A stretch of 64,000 nt of DNA from Luteibacter yeojuensis (GCF_011742875.1 NZ_JAAQTL010000001.1:992001-1056000); one strand, 5' to 3'. Numbered from the stretch's first letter, positions 27,129-36,406 are shown. A program made the numbers and translations. The notes: a model not told the origin generated them from the sequence alone.

Positions 27129-27224
27129 GATGCACTGCGACGACTTTGCATCTGACCCTTACGGCTCCCTGGTCGGGGCTTGCACGTTTTCGGCAAGCGC
27201 CCGGTAACGCGGCCCGCCGTAAGG
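27129..27224 (-). promoter_or_regulatory. Structured leader region of the autotransporter mRNA (putative)
   Basis: Three nested or adjacent stems can be drawn: P1 CCTTACGGC (27157-27165) with its complement at 27216-27224; inside it P2 GGGGCTTGC (27175-27183) with GCAAGCGCCC (27193-27202); and beside it P3 GATGCA/TGCATC (27129-27134 with 27147-27152). A further perfect stem GGACGT/ACGTCC lies at 27242-27257. A TATGAT hexamer on the minus strand (27272-27277) could start a leader of about 240 bases. Confidence 0.4.
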
Positions 27225-27257
27225 CAGGTCGAGCGTCATTTGGACGTGGAGACGTCC

Positions 27258-27445
27258 CCCTGTAGGCAATCATCATACAAATAAGCGATCGCTCAGGATG
27301 GCTTGGTGAACGAAACAGTGTCGTCCGTCACAGAACGGAAACAACCCGCAGCATATGTATCGACCAGCACTTGCGCGCCTCCTTTTTTTTCCAGCAACCG
27401 CGCGCCTCCTGCCGGAGCCGTCGTGTCGCGAGACCGATGACTGAC
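27258..27445. other. Non-coding remainder between autotransporter and peptidase
   Basis: No gene is visible. It holds the putative -10 at 27272-27277, an 11-bp direct repeat GCGCGCCTCCT at 27373-27383 and 27400-27410, and an 8-9 T run after the first copy. Confidence 0.5.
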
Positions 27446-29653
27446 TCAACGATGGGTGGGTGCCGGTAGTTCCGCATCCAGGAAGGCGAAAATATCGGCC
27501 CACTGGGCGGCTTCCGCGCCGAGCGAGGATTGGATCCCGTGACCACCGTTGGCGTCGGTGCGAATCCATGCGGGTCTGCCGCTCGTGTCCGCCGCACGCA
27601 GCTTCGCCACGAACTTGCCGGTCTGCCACGGCACCACGCGACCGTCGTTGAGGCCGACGAGGAACAGCATCGCGGGATAGGCGGTGTGCGGCTTGATCTG
27701 CTGGTAGGGATCCATGGCAAGGATCGCGGGGAAATCGGCAGCCTTGCGCGGATCGCCCATCTCGCCGATCTGGTTGGCGCCATTGGGCGCGTGCATCAGG
27801 CGAACGGGATTGAGCACCGGCACGAGGATGATCGCCGCCCCGAACTTCTGCGGATAAGCGGTGACCGCACCGCCGACGAGGAGGCCGCCGGCGCTGCCCG
27901 ACACGAGCGCGGTGCGCTCGGGACGGCTGTAGCCGAGTTCGCTCAGGCGATCCACGGAGGCGACGAAATCCTCGACGCCCTTGTGCTTGTTGGCGCCCTT
28001 GCCCGCCAGGTGCCATGCCTCGCCTTTTTCGCCGCCACCACGCACGTGGGCATAGGCGAAGATATTTCCCTTCTTCACCCACTCCATCCGTACCGGCTTG
28101 AACGAAGGCTGTATCGTCAGGCCGTAGCTGCCATAGCCGAACACGATCGCGCGGTGGCTGCCATCGAGCTTCGCATCCCTGCGGTGGAGGATCGTGAGCG
28201 GGACCTTCGTGCCGTCCTTGCTGACCATCTCCGTTTCGGTCACCTCCACCATGCTGTAGTCGGCCGGGCTGGCCTCGTCCTGGCCGAGGCTCTTCATCCC
28301 GTGCGTCGCCGGATCGTAGCGCCAGGACTTGGGCGGCGCCGTCCAGCCGCGCAGTTCCAGCAGGAAGCCTTCTTCCCTGTCGTTCGCGCGAAGGAGTGAC
28401 GCGGTACCGGCCACCGGCATGGCTACGGTCTCGGACTTGCCGGTGCGGTAGTCGATGCGACGCACGCCATCGATGCCGTTGACGGACACCTTCAGGTAGA
28501 GCGCGTCGCGAGCCGGTGCCAGGGTCTGCGCGTCGTTGAGGGTCAGGCCGACGATGATCTCGTCGTCCTTCAGCGCGAGGACCGGCTTCGCATCGCGCAG
28601 CGACACGTCCGACCTCGAAAGGTCGAGCGAAAGCAACTGGCCGTTCGAGTGTCCCCGGCTGGAAATGAGGTAGAGCGTGTCGCCATGGATGGCGGCATCG
28701 GTGATCTTGTCGTCCGGCCTCGCGATGCAGTTCCACTTCGCGGACGGCTCGATGGCCTTCGCGGCCGGAGCCACGCAGAACGTGCTTTCAAGCTGCGCGC
28801 CGTTGGCGATGCCGAGGGCCCAGCGCGACCCCGCGGGGAAATCGATCACCGGAAAGCGGTTGCTTGGGATCGGGAACGACGCGTTCGCGCCGGCACCCGA
28901 GCCGGCGCGAAGCAGCATCGGGTCATGCGACGACGGCGTACCGAGTTTGTGCAGGCGCAGGCGCATGTCCTGCAACGGATCGCCACCCGTGCGCTCGCCC
29001 GGCGGAGCCATCTGCGTATAGGTGAATCCCGAACCGTCCGGCAGCCAGTGCGCCTCGAACTCGCCCCACACCGTCTCGACGCTGTCGCCCGAGGGCTTGC
29101 CGGTCGCGACGTCGAGCACGTCCACGCGGGTCAGTTCGTTACCGCCGTGGTCGATGTTGACCGCCACCTTGCTCCCATCGGGCGACAAGGCGTAATTGGT
29201 CACGGAGGGTGTACCGCCGCCGCCCTTCCATGTCGACGGGTCGAGCAGCACGCGCTCCTTGCCATCCGCTTCCCGCAGCATCAGGGTGCCGGTGCCCTTC
29301 GCCGCCTGGCGAATGAAGAGCATGCGGCCGCCGGCCACCCGCTGCATGCGATGAATGACCGCCGTGAGACTGCTGGCCTTCAGCGTCTTCTGCCAGTCGT
29401 CGAGCGTCGGCAAGGCATCGAGCTTCGCGCGTGTGTATTCGCCTTCGGCACCGAGCCAGCGCTCGAACTCCGCGTTCTTTTCGCCTTCCATCCACCGGTA
29501 AGGATCGTGGACCGTCACGCCGAACAATTGTTCGGTGACGTCGGCGCTACGCGGAGGGGGTGGTGCCGTCTGCGGGGCCGCGGCGGCGATCGACGCTCCG
29601 GCCGCGCTGGCGATAAGGACGAAACCGGCGAATCTCCAGGGCAACAGGCGCAT
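27446..29653 (-). CDS. Exported prolyl oligopeptidase (S9A)
   Basis: A 735-residue serine peptidase with a signal peptide (MRLLPWRFAGFVLIASAAGA, cleavage near AAA-AP). The beta-propeller starts with 'DPYRWMEGEKNAEFERWL' and the C-terminal alpha/beta-hydrolase has 'GSAGGLLVGGAV' (Ser587), 'LVGLNDGRVVPWQ' (Asp670) and 'NGGHGIQ' (His705), so the triad is intact. It would cleave short proline-containing peptides in the periplasm. Monocistronic by appearance. Confidence 0.92.
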   Translation of the reverse strand: MRLLPWRFAGFVLIASAAGASIAAAAPQTAPPPPRSADVTEQLFGVTVHDPYRWMEGEKNAEFERWLGAEGEYTRAKLDALPTLDDWQKTLKASSLTAVIHRMQRVAGGRMLFIRQAAKGTGTLMLREADGKERVLLDPSTWKGGGGTPSVTNYALSPDGSKVAVNIDHGGNELTRVDVLDVATGKPSGDSVETVWGEFEAHWLPDGSGFTYTQMAPPGERTGGDPLQDMRLRLHKLGTPSSHDPMLLRAGSGAGANASFPIPSNRFPVIDFPAGSRWALGIANGAQLESTFCVAPAAKAIEPSAKWNCIARPDDKITDAAIHGDTLYLISSRGHSNGQLLSLDLSRSDVSLRDAKPVLALKDDEIIVGLTLNDAQTLAPARDALYLKVSVNGIDGVRRIDYRTGKSETVAMPVAGTASLLRANDREEGFLLELRGWTAPPKSWRYDPATHGMKSLGQDEASPADYSMVEVTETEMVSKDGTKVPLTILHRRDAKLDGSHRAIVFGYGSYGLTIQPSFKPVRMEWVKKGNIFAYAHVRGGGEKGEAWHLAGKGANKHKGVEDFVASVDRLSELGYSRPERTALVSGSAGGLLVGGAVTAYPQKFGAAIILVPVLNPVRLMHAPNGANQIGEMGDPRKAADFPAILAMDPYQQIKPHTAYPAMLFLVGLNDGRVVPWQTGKFVAKLRAADTSGRPAWIRTDANGGHGIQSSLGAEAAQWADIFAFLDAELPAPTHR

Positions 29654-29859
29654 GACTGAATCCTTCTGGTCGCGTTGTGCGGGGCCTGCAATCGTCGCGC
29701 CCCTGGCCAGTCAACGACGCTACCACCATCCATCGCCTCATGTGAGTGCCTTCTTTCACGTCGAATGTGGATATGTCATCGCATGGACCGCAGCGGGGTA
29801 CGTCGGACTTCGCGAGCGCTGTATGATGACGCATCCTGTCGACCGTACTGGATGCCGAG

Positions 29860-30420
29860 ATGCCGCCATCGCCTCTCCCCCTGCCCGAAACACCGGAGCG
29901 CGTACTTCGATTCTGGCGAGATGCCGGCTACGACCGTTGGTTTTCGAGCGATCCGGCCTTCGACAACGTGTTCCGCGACCACTTCATGGGCGCACACATG
30001 GCGGCCGCGCGCGGTGAGCTCGATGCGTGGCTCGAGACGGCCGACGGATGCCTCGCGTTGCTGATCCTGCTCGACCAGTTCCCACGCAACGCCTTTCGCG
30101 GCACCGCACACATGTATGCCACGGATCCCCTGGCGCGCTCCGTGGCCCGGTTGATGCGCGATCGCGGTTTCGACCAGGCCTTCGACCAGGAGATGCGGGC
30201 TTTCTGTTACCTGCCGTTCGAGCATTCCGAAAACATGGCCGACCAGGATCTTTCGGTAACGCTGTTCGATGCCTTGGGCGGACCCTTCGCGCCTTACGCC
30301 CGGAAGCACTGGGAGATCGTCCAGCGTTTCGGGCGCTTCCCGCATCGCAATCGCGAGCTGGGACGTGCCATGACGCCGGAGGAACAGCGCTTCCTCGATG
30401 AAGGCGGATTCGCCGGCTAG
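29860..30420 (+). CDS. DUF924 family protein
   Basis: A 186-residue helical protein with the DUF924 hallmarks 'PERVLRFWRDAGYDRWFSSD', 'LALLILLDQFPRNAFRGTAH' and 'FCYLPFEHSENMADQDLSV'. The fold is TPR-like and cytoplasmic; the function is unknown. It ends just before a conserved GC-rich hairpin. Confidence 0.9.
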   Translation: MPPSPLPLPETPERVLRFWRDAGYDRWFSSDPAFDNVFRDHFMGAHMAAARGELDAWLETADGCLALLILLDQFPRNAFRGTAHMYATDPLARSVARLMRDRGFDQAFDQEMRAFCYLPFEHSENMADQDLSVTLFDALGGPFAPYARKHWEIVQRFGRFPHRNRELGRAMTPEEQRFLDEGGFAG

Positions 30421-30433
30421 CTTCCGGCCCGTC

Positions 30434-30453
30434 GTTCCCGCGAAGGCGGGAAC
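30434..30453. terminator. REP-like hairpin between convergent genes
   Basis: GTTCCCGC-GAAG-GCGGGAAC, a perfect 8-bp stem with a 4-base loop, of a form common as an extragenic repeat in Xanthomonadales. It lies between DUF924 and cytochrome b stops and could terminate both. Confidence 0.6.
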
Positions 30454-30506
30454 CCGGCGACTCGCTCGTGCGCAGGACTAGGTCCCTGCCTCCCCAGTAA
30501 CCACGG

Positions 30507-31814
30507 TTATTGCGGGGGTACTCGTTCGGGGACCGGGCGCGTCTTCTCGATGCCGAAGCGTGTGTACACCCAGAGAAACGCGAAGAAGCCGAAGTAGCCC
30601 AGGACCATCAGACGACCGAACGTGTTGTCCAGGACGGTGACGTCGGCATGCGGGAACCACGTTCCGAAGAGCTCCGCCGTCCCCCCCGCGCCGACGAGGC
30701 CCAGTCCGAGGAACGAGACCGCGAAGATCGCGAGCGCGACGCGGAAACCGCGGCCGCGATGGCGCACGGAGCGTACCGTGCCCCTGTCGATCCACGGAAG
30801 CGCGGGCAACAGAAGGATCGCGCCGAACATGGCCAGCATGCCCCACAGCGCCGTGCCGCCGAACGAGGGGATCATCCGAAGGATCGCGTAGAACGGGGTG
30901 AAGTACCAGCTGGGCCGGATGTGCGTCGGCGTGGCCAGGTTGTTCGCCGGAATGAAGTTGTCGTGCTCCAGGAACCATCCCCCGAACATCGGCGCGAAGA
31001 ACACGATGAACGCGGCTGCCGTGAGGAAAGCCCCCACGACGAAAAAATCCTTCACCGTGTCGTAAGGATGGAAGGGCATGGCATCGGCCGGACCGTCCGC
31101 CGACCAACGGTTTCCTTTCGGGCCGTGCTTGATGTCGATACCTTCCGGGTTGTTCGAACCCACCTCGTGCAGCGCGAAGATGTGCAGGGTCACGAGGAGG
31201 ATCAGCGCGAGCGGTATGGCGATGACGTGCAGCGCGAAGAACCGGTTGAGCGTGGCGTCGGCGGGAAGGTAGTCGCCCATCAGCCACTGCACCAGCGAGT
31301 CGCCGACATAGGGAATCGTGCCGAACAGCGAAATGATCACCTTGGCCGCCCAGAACGACATGTTGCCCCAGGGCAGCACGTAACCGAGGAAGGCCTCGGT
31401 CATCAGGCTCAGGAAGATCAGCGTTCCCAGGATCCAGACGATTTCGCGCGGCTTCTTGAAGGAGCCGTACATGATGCCGCGGAACATGTGCAGGTAGACC
31501 GATACGAAGAACAGCGAAGCGCCCGTGGAATGCATGTAGCGGATGAGCCAACCCCACGGCACGTCGCGCATGATGTACTCGACCGAATCGAAGGCGTCCT
31601 TCGCGCTGGTCTTGTAGTTCATGGCGAGGAAGATCCCGGTGAACAGCTGGTTGCCCAGCAGCACGAGGTTAAGGACGCCGAGGTAGTACCAGAGGTTGAG
31701 GTTCGTCGGCACCCAGTACTCGCTCATGTGCTTGCGATACAGGCGCTTCAGGCCCGGAGCCCGTTCGTCGAACCAGGCGGCGAGGCCCGCGGAAGGCTTT
31801 TCGGCGGTGGTCAT
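30507..31814 (-). CDS. Cytochrome b (bc1-type), orphan copy
   Basis: A 435-residue cytochrome b starting MTTAEKPSAGLAAWF with a perfect AAGGAGGG upstream. Haem-ligand His are at 95, 109, 196 and 211 in the usual transmembrane helices, followed by the C-terminal domain helices. The Qo motif is PSWY (301-304) instead of PEWY. The normal neighbours, Rieske protein and cytochrome c1, are absent: the downstream gene is DUF924 on the other strand and the upstream one is a TonB receptor. This could be a paralogue beside a complete operon elsewhere. Confidence 0.9.
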   Translation of the reverse strand: MTTAEKPSAGLAAWFDERAPGLKRLYRKHMSEYWVPTNLNLWYYLGVLNLVLLGNQLFTGIFLAMNYKTSAKDAFDSVEYIMRDVPWGWLIRYMHSTGASLFFVSVYLHMFRGIMYGSFKKPREIVWILGTLIFLSLMTEAFLGYVLPWGNMSFWAAKVIISLFGTIPYVGDSLVQWLMGDYLPADATLNRFFALHVIAIPLALILLVTLHIFALHEVGSNNPEGIDIKHGPKGNRWSADGPADAMPFHPYDTVKDFFVVGAFLTAAAFIVFFAPMFGGWFLEHDNFIPANNLATPTHIRPSWYFTPFYAILRMIPSFGGTALWGMLAMFGAILLLPALPWIDRGTVRSVRHRGRGFRVALAIFAVSFLGLGLVGAGGTAELFGTWFPHADVTVLDNTFGRLMVLGYFGFFAFLWVYTRFGIEKTRPVPERVPPQ

Positions 31815-31995
31815 GCTTGCGACCCTCCTTCTCATCGGCGTACGCAGCAGGATCGTAGGGAGCCCCGGGTGCCGCCGGAAGATTCGCGGCGGGATGCCCC
31901 GTGTTGCCCTTCCAACAACAATCCCGTCGGAAGTTCACGCCGGCGCGCTCCCCGGCCCGGCATCGCCGCTATGCAGCAGGCCCGGGACAGGTCAT

Positions 31996-32014
31996 AATGC
32001 GAGCAATTCTCATT
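31996..32014 (+). promoter_or_regulatory. Fur-box-like site upstream of the TonB receptor
   Basis: AATGCGAGCAATTCTCATT matches the 19-bp Xanthomonas-type Fur box AATGAGAATCATTCTCATT at 15 of 19 positions. It ends 37 bases before the ATG of the siderophore receptor, the expected place for iron repression. Confidence 0.65.
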
Positions 32015-32051
32015 TCCATTCGCGTCCGGGCCCCGTCCCACTGGAAGATCG

Positions 32052-34277
32052 ATGTCTGCCGCCCCGTCCCGCCGCCGTACCTTGTCCTTGTCCATCCGTA
32101 CCGCCCTTGCCGCCACGATCGCCCTTGCCGCGGCGGCTCACGCCACGGCCGGAGGCACCACCGGCGGCGATCCGCAGCAGAATGCGCGGGACAACAGCAC
32201 GACGTTGTCCGGCGTCCAGGTCGAGGCCAATGTGGCTGCGCCCACGGCGGCGTACGCCGGTGGACAGGTGGCCCGCGGCGGGCGTTTCGGCGTGCTGGGA
32301 AACCAGGACGCGATGAACGTGCCGTTCGCCATCGCCAGCTATACCGATACCCTGATCCGCAACCAGCAGGCACGCAGCCTGGGCGACGTCGTTTCCAACG
32401 ACCCCGCCGTACGCACCGGTTTCGGTTTCGGCAATTTCTCGCAGACCTTCACCATCCGCGGCTTCCAGGTCTACAGCGACGACATCGCCTTCGACGGCCT
32501 GTATGGCCTGCTGCCACGCCAGCTGCTCGCTCCCGAGCTGATCAGCCGCGTCGAGGTCTTCAAGGGGGCAAGCGCCTTCCTCAACGGTATCAGCCCCGGC
32601 GGTTCCGGCGTCGGAGGGAGCATCAACATCGCGCCGAAGCGGGCGGAGGCCGCGCCCCTCACCCGTGTCGGACTCGACTGGGGAAGCGACGGCCAGGCCG
32701 GCGGCAGCGTCGATATCGGGCGGCGTTTCGGCGCCGGCGATGCCTTCGGCGTACGGGTGAATGCCGTGCACCGGGATGGCCATACCGCGATCGACGGCGA
32801 AAAGCGCCGCGTGACCGCCGCTTCCGTCGCGTTCGATTACCGTGGCGAGAAGCTGCGCGTCACCACCGACATCGGCTACCAGAAGCAGGTGATCACCGGT
32901 GGCCGCTCCGTCGTCTACGCCACCGGCATCGCGTCGGTGCCGCGCGCGCCGTCCGCGCGGACGAACTACGCCCAGCCATGGTCCGATTCGTCGCTGGAGG
33001 ACACGTTCGGCGTGATCCGCGCGGAGTACGACATCGCACCCTGGCTCACGGCATACGTGGCGGCCGGTGTCCACCATGGCAACGAATTCGGCGACTACGT
33101 GAGTCCTTCCCTGCTCGACCGCGAAGGCAACGCGACGGAATCGCGGTTCACCGTGCCGTACATCGCCGATACCGCCACGGGCGAGGCGGGCTTCAACGCT
33201 TTCTTCGAGACCGGCGCGGTCACCCATCGCATCAACCTCGGCTTCTCCGCGCTCGCCTTCCGCAAGAAAGCGGCATATGCGGGTTCGCTGGATCCGATCC
33301 TCACCAACATCTATTCGCCAACCCACGTGCCGGTTCCCGCGTTCGCCTACAACGTGGGCCCCATCAGCGACCCCGGCATCACCGGACGCACGCAGCTGCG
33401 CAGCGTGGCGGTGTCCGACACGCTGGGCTTCCTGGACGGCAGTCTGGAAGTGACGCTGGGCGCGCGCCGCCAGAAACTGCATGCGCTCGGCTACGCCTAT
33501 GCCGTGGACGGTGTGGACGGAGCGAAGAATGCCGATTACAAGCGCTATGCGACGAGCCCCGTGCTGGGCGTGAACTACCGTTTCACCGAGCGGTGGTCCG
33601 TCTATGCCAACCACATCGAAGCGTTGACACAAGGCGACCAGGCGCCGGCCAGTTTCGACAATCTTCCGGTCACCAATGCCGGCCAGGTCTTTGCGCCGTA
33701 CAAATCGAAGCAGAACGAAGTCGGCGTGAAGTGGGACGCCGGGACCATCGGCAGCAGCCTCGCGCTCTACCAGATCAAGCAGCCCAGCGCGTATGTGGAT
33801 GCTTCGAACACCTACGTGGTCGACGGCGAGCAGCGCAACCGCGGTGTCGAGTGGAATGTCTTCGGTCAGCCGGTGCGGGGCCTGCGCGTGCTCGGCGGCG
33901 TGAACTACATCCGTCCCGAACTGGTGAAGACGCAGGGCGGCGCCAACGACGGCAACGACGCCATCGGCGTGCCGCGCTTCCAGGCGAACGCAGGCGTGGA
34001 ATGGGACATCCCGGACACGCCGGACATCACGCTCAGCGCGCGCGCGGTCCGCACCGGTCGCCAGTACCTCGATACCGCGAACGACCTGAAAGTGCCGGCC
34101 TGGACCACCTACGATGTGGGCGCACGCACCACGGCCCACCTTGAGGGCGTGCCTGTCACGCTTCGCCTCACCGTGCAGAACGTGACGAACAAGGGCTATT
34201 GGGCATCGGCCAATGGTGGCTACCTGACCCAGGGCACACCACGCACGTTCTACGTCTCGGCGTCGTTCGATCTCTAG
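32052..34277 (+). CDS. TonB-dependent siderophore receptor
   Basis: A 741-residue outer-membrane receptor. A long signal peptide (core TALAATIALAAAAHATA) is followed by a TonB-box-like TTLSGVQVEA near residues 54-63, then the plug domain ('IRGFQVYSDDIAFDGLYGLL', 'RVEVFKGASAFLNGISPGGS') and a 22-strand-type barrel ending FYVSASFDL. The plug pattern is that of ferric-siderophore receptors; the substrate cannot be told. A Fur-like box precedes it, and no siderophore synthesis genes are nearby. Confidence 0.92.
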   Translation: MSAAPSRRRTLSLSIRTALAATIALAAAAHATAGGTTGGDPQQNARDNSTTLSGVQVEANVAAPTAAYAGGQVARGGRFGVLGNQDAMNVPFAIASYTDTLIRNQQARSLGDVVSNDPAVRTGFGFGNFSQTFTIRGFQVYSDDIAFDGLYGLLPRQLLAPELISRVEVFKGASAFLNGISPGGSGVGGSINIAPKRAEAAPLTRVGLDWGSDGQAGGSVDIGRRFGAGDAFGVRVNAVHRDGHTAIDGEKRRVTAASVAFDYRGEKLRVTTDIGYQKQVITGGRSVVYATGIASVPRAPSARTNYAQPWSDSSLEDTFGVIRAEYDIAPWLTAYVAAGVHHGNEFGDYVSPSLLDREGNATESRFTVPYIADTATGEAGFNAFFETGAVTHRINLGFSALAFRKKAAYAGSLDPILTNIYSPTHVPVPAFAYNVGPISDPGITGRTQLRSVAVSDTLGFLDGSLEVTLGARRQKLHALGYAYAVDGVDGAKNADYKRYATSPVLGVNYRFTERWSVYANHIEALTQGDQAPASFDNLPVTNAGQVFAPYKSKQNEVGVKWDAGTIGSSLALYQIKQPSAYVDASNTYVVDGEQRNRGVEWNVFGQPVRGLRVLGGVNYIRPELVKTQGGANDGNDAIGVPRFQANAGVEWDIPDTPDITLSARAVRTGRQYLDTANDLKVPAWTTYDVGARTTAHLEGVPVTLRLTVQNVTNKGYWASANGGYLTQGTPRTFYVSASFDL

Positions 34278-36028
34278 GCGATGTCGGCCATCACCCGGTT
34301 CCTGCCGGCCCGCTTCGCCCGGTAAAGCGCAAGGTCGGCTTCGCGGCACAGGCGCAACAACGCATGTCCGGTACCGTCGGTGGAGGCGACACCCACGCTC
34401 GCGGAAATGGACAGGACGCGACCGTCCTCTTCCACCGGCGCACTTTCGATGGCCATGCGGATACGATCGGCGACGACGATGGCGCGCTCCCTCCGGCAAT
34501 CCTGGAGGAGGATGCCGAACTCCTCGCCGCCGAGCCGCCCGAACAGCGTGCCCGATCCCAGCTGACGCTGGCAGATGGCGACGGTGTGGCGCAGCACGAG
34601 GTCGCCCATGGCATGACCGTAGGTGTCGTTCACCTGCTTGAAGTGGTCGAGGTCGATGAACACGAGGCAGGCGTCGACGCGGCGCTTTTCCAGTGTCTTC
34701 AGCACGCGGTCGGCCTCGCTCATGAAATGCTGGCGGTTGAAGATGCCGGTCAGGCCGTCGTGCCACGACAGCCGCATGAAGCGGACCTGCGATCGCTTGA
34801 GCCGGAACAGCCAGAACACGACCGAGAGAAGGAACATCGAGAGTAGCGAGATGTAGAGACGACTGGTTTCCACGGCCTTGGTTTCCAGCGCCTTCTGCAG
34901 GCGCAGGATACTGTTCTGCCTGCTCAGGCGTTCCGTCTCGAGTTTCTGTACCACGACATGCTGCCGGCTCAGCTCGAAGGCCAGTGTCCGCGCGGTGACG
35001 TCGTTGAGGTTGCCCCTGTCCTGGACGCTGTAACGCTCGTAGTACTCGAGCGCCTTGGCGGCGTTTCCCAGGGCCTTCTCCGTGCGGTACAGCACGCCGT
35101 AGGCATCGCGCGTGTACTCGCTCGTTTCGGACGGAGCGGCCATGGCGATCGCCGCCCTCGCGGCCTTCAACGCCTGGTCGTTCCTGCCAAGCATTTCGTA
35201 TGCCTTCGCCTGCTGCACCTGCGACGAAAGCATGTGCGGGTAATACTTGTTGGCCTGAATGCTCGGCCAGACCCGTTCCAGCGCTTCCAGTGCCTCGTGC
35301 GGCTGCCGCTCGTCCAGGAACCGGTCGATCTGGACGAGCCGCATGGTATTGGCGAGCACGGGCTGCCGTGCCTGGACGCAGGTGCTCACGGCCTGCGCCA
35401 CGTCGTTGCCGTCGGGGCGCAGGCGGTGCCCTTCGTAGAGCGCGGCGACACGCAGGGAGAGCGGGTAGCAGGTCTCGCCTGATGGCGTGCCGCCTTCCAT
35501 CATCATGTCCGCGTACTTCACGGCGAGGTCGGTCTGCCCCGCGAGGTTGAACATCTGCGACAGGTTGCCGAGGAGCATCGAACGGGCCAGGGGATCGTTC
35601 ACCGAAGGGAGGAGCGAGGTCAGGCGGTTGGCGAGCGCATAGGCCTCCTGGTAGCGCTGGGACAGGCCCAGGTTGCTCAGCAGCAACGCCGAGGCCTTCG
35701 CCGCGAGCGTCGCGTCCCCGGAACGGTCGATCACTTCGCGGAGCAGCTTCTCCGAGGCCGGGTAATCCCCCTGGAACATCGTCTCCCACGCGTCGAGGTA
35801 GCGCAGGTGCCATCGCTCGGCGGGCGTCAGGCTCGATGCCTGTCCGTGCATTTCCGCCATCATCCGCACGAAGCGCGGATGGTCCTTCGTGCGCACGCTT
35901 TCAGCCTGCACGAGGAAGCTCGCCGGGTCCTCGACCGAAGAGGCGGCCCGGGCGCCTGGCACGAGCACGCAAAGGCCCACCGTCGTCCGGAAAAGCCAGG
36001 ACCGGACAAGGGTGGGCCAACGATGCAT
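34274..36028 (-). CDS. Diguanylate cyclase with periplasmic TPR sensor region
   Basis: A 584-residue protein: signal/membrane segment (LFRTTVGLCVLVPGARA), a helical region of TPR-like repeats (about 60-370), a coiled-coil and one transmembrane helix ('LYISLLSMFLLSVVFWLF', about 395-415), then a GGDEF domain with an intact GGEEF motif at 500-504 and the conserved 'LSWHDGLTGIFNRQHFMSEA' and 'FIDLDHFKQVNDTYGH'. It should make c-di-GMP in response to an unknown periplasmic cue. The start is 11 bases after the stop of the small peptide gene, so it may be the third gene of the methyltransferase operon. It overlaps the TonB receptor tail-to-tail by 4 bases. Confidence 0.9.
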   Translation of the reverse strand: MHRWPTLVRSWLFRTTVGLCVLVPGARAASSVEDPASFLVQAESVRTKDHPRFVRMMAEMHGQASSLTPAERWHLRYLDAWETMFQGDYPASEKLLREVIDRSGDATLAAKASALLLSNLGLSQRYQEAYALANRLTSLLPSVNDPLARSMLLGNLSQMFNLAGQTDLAVKYADMMMEGGTPSGETCYPLSLRVAALYEGHRLRPDGNDVAQAVSTCVQARQPVLANTMRLVQIDRFLDERQPHEALEALERVWPSIQANKYYPHMLSSQVQQAKAYEMLGRNDQALKAARAAIAMAAPSETSEYTRDAYGVLYRTEKALGNAAKALEYYERYSVQDRGNLNDVTARTLAFELSRQHVVVQKLETERLSRQNSILRLQKALETKAVETSRLYISLLSMFLLSVVFWLFRLKRSQVRFMRLSWHDGLTGIFNRQHFMSEADRVLKTLEKRRVDACLVFIDLDHFKQVNDTYGHAMGDLVLRHTVAICQRQLGSGTLFGRLGGEEFGILLQDCRRERAIVVADRIRMAIESAPVEEDGRVLSISASVGVASTDGTGHALLRLCREADLALYRAKRAGRNRVMADIA

Positions 36029-36039
36029 GCAAAGTCCTG

Positions 36040-36321
36040 CTAGTACGGGAGCGACTTATCGTCGTCCTTGCGTTCGGGTTCGTCCATATCCTCGTCGTCT
36101 CCTTCTTCCTCCCAGCCCGGAACCTGCGATACCTGCGTGGGCGGATTGGGCCGGTCGCCGAATTCGTCGGCCAGGACGTCGCCGTCTCCCGTGGCGGCGG
36201 CCTTCGTCAGGCAGGGCGTCGCTTCGGACATGGCCAGGATGTCCGCAAGGTCTTGCGCGGGCGCATGGCGTAGCGACGCATCGCTGCCAATGGCTTCCAG
36301 TAGATCGATCGTGTCCCGCAT
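36040..36321 (-). CDS. Candidate split-borosin precursor peptide (93 residues)
   Basis: A 93-residue peptide starting MRDTIDLLEAIGSDASLRHA with GGTAGGA 4 bases before the ATG. Residues 5-55 look like the helical binding domain of split-borosin precursors such as SonA: an 'IGSDASL' (11-17) followed by two helices and 'AAATGDGDVLADEFGD' (41-56). I recall SonA carrying 'LGQDAQL' and 'MTGDMEKLKTLSGD' at the matching places. The tail PNPPTQVSQVPGW (58-70) would be the modified core, followed by an acidic segment 71-89 ending SLPY. The methyltransferase gene lies 85 bases upstream. A longer frame (to 36441) overlaps that gene and lacks homology. Product identity is inference. Confidence 0.65.
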   Translation of the reverse strand: MRDTIDLLEAIGSDASLRHAPAQDLADILAMSEATPCLTKAAATGDGDVLADEFGDRPNPPTQVSQVPGWEEEGDDEDMDEPERKDDDKSLPY

Positions 36322-36406
36322 GTTCCTACCTTTCTGTCTGGTTACGGCATGCGAGCCGCGGTCGCGTGGGCTCGCCTCGCCGTTGACGGCAGGTGGCGGA
36401 ATTTCT

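Noticed and set aside
16087..27207. Very long plus-strand open frames (906, 968, 805 residues) opposite the autotransporter
   Set aside because: They are antisense to a clearly recognisable autotransporter and are rich in Arg/Gly/His without any domain. High GC and repeat structure keep the frame free of stops.
27121..27224. c-di-GMP-I (GEMM) riboswitch in front of the autotransporter
   Set aside because: A GCAAAG segment and paired stems recall the class, but the conserved GGACGCAAAGCC core and the tetraloop/receptor order are not present. Kept only as an unassigned structured leader.
32010..35813. A 1267-residue minus-strand open frame across the TonB receptor and part of the GGDEF gene
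   Set aside because: Both underlying genes are well supported in other frames; the translated product has low complexity and no recognisable motif.
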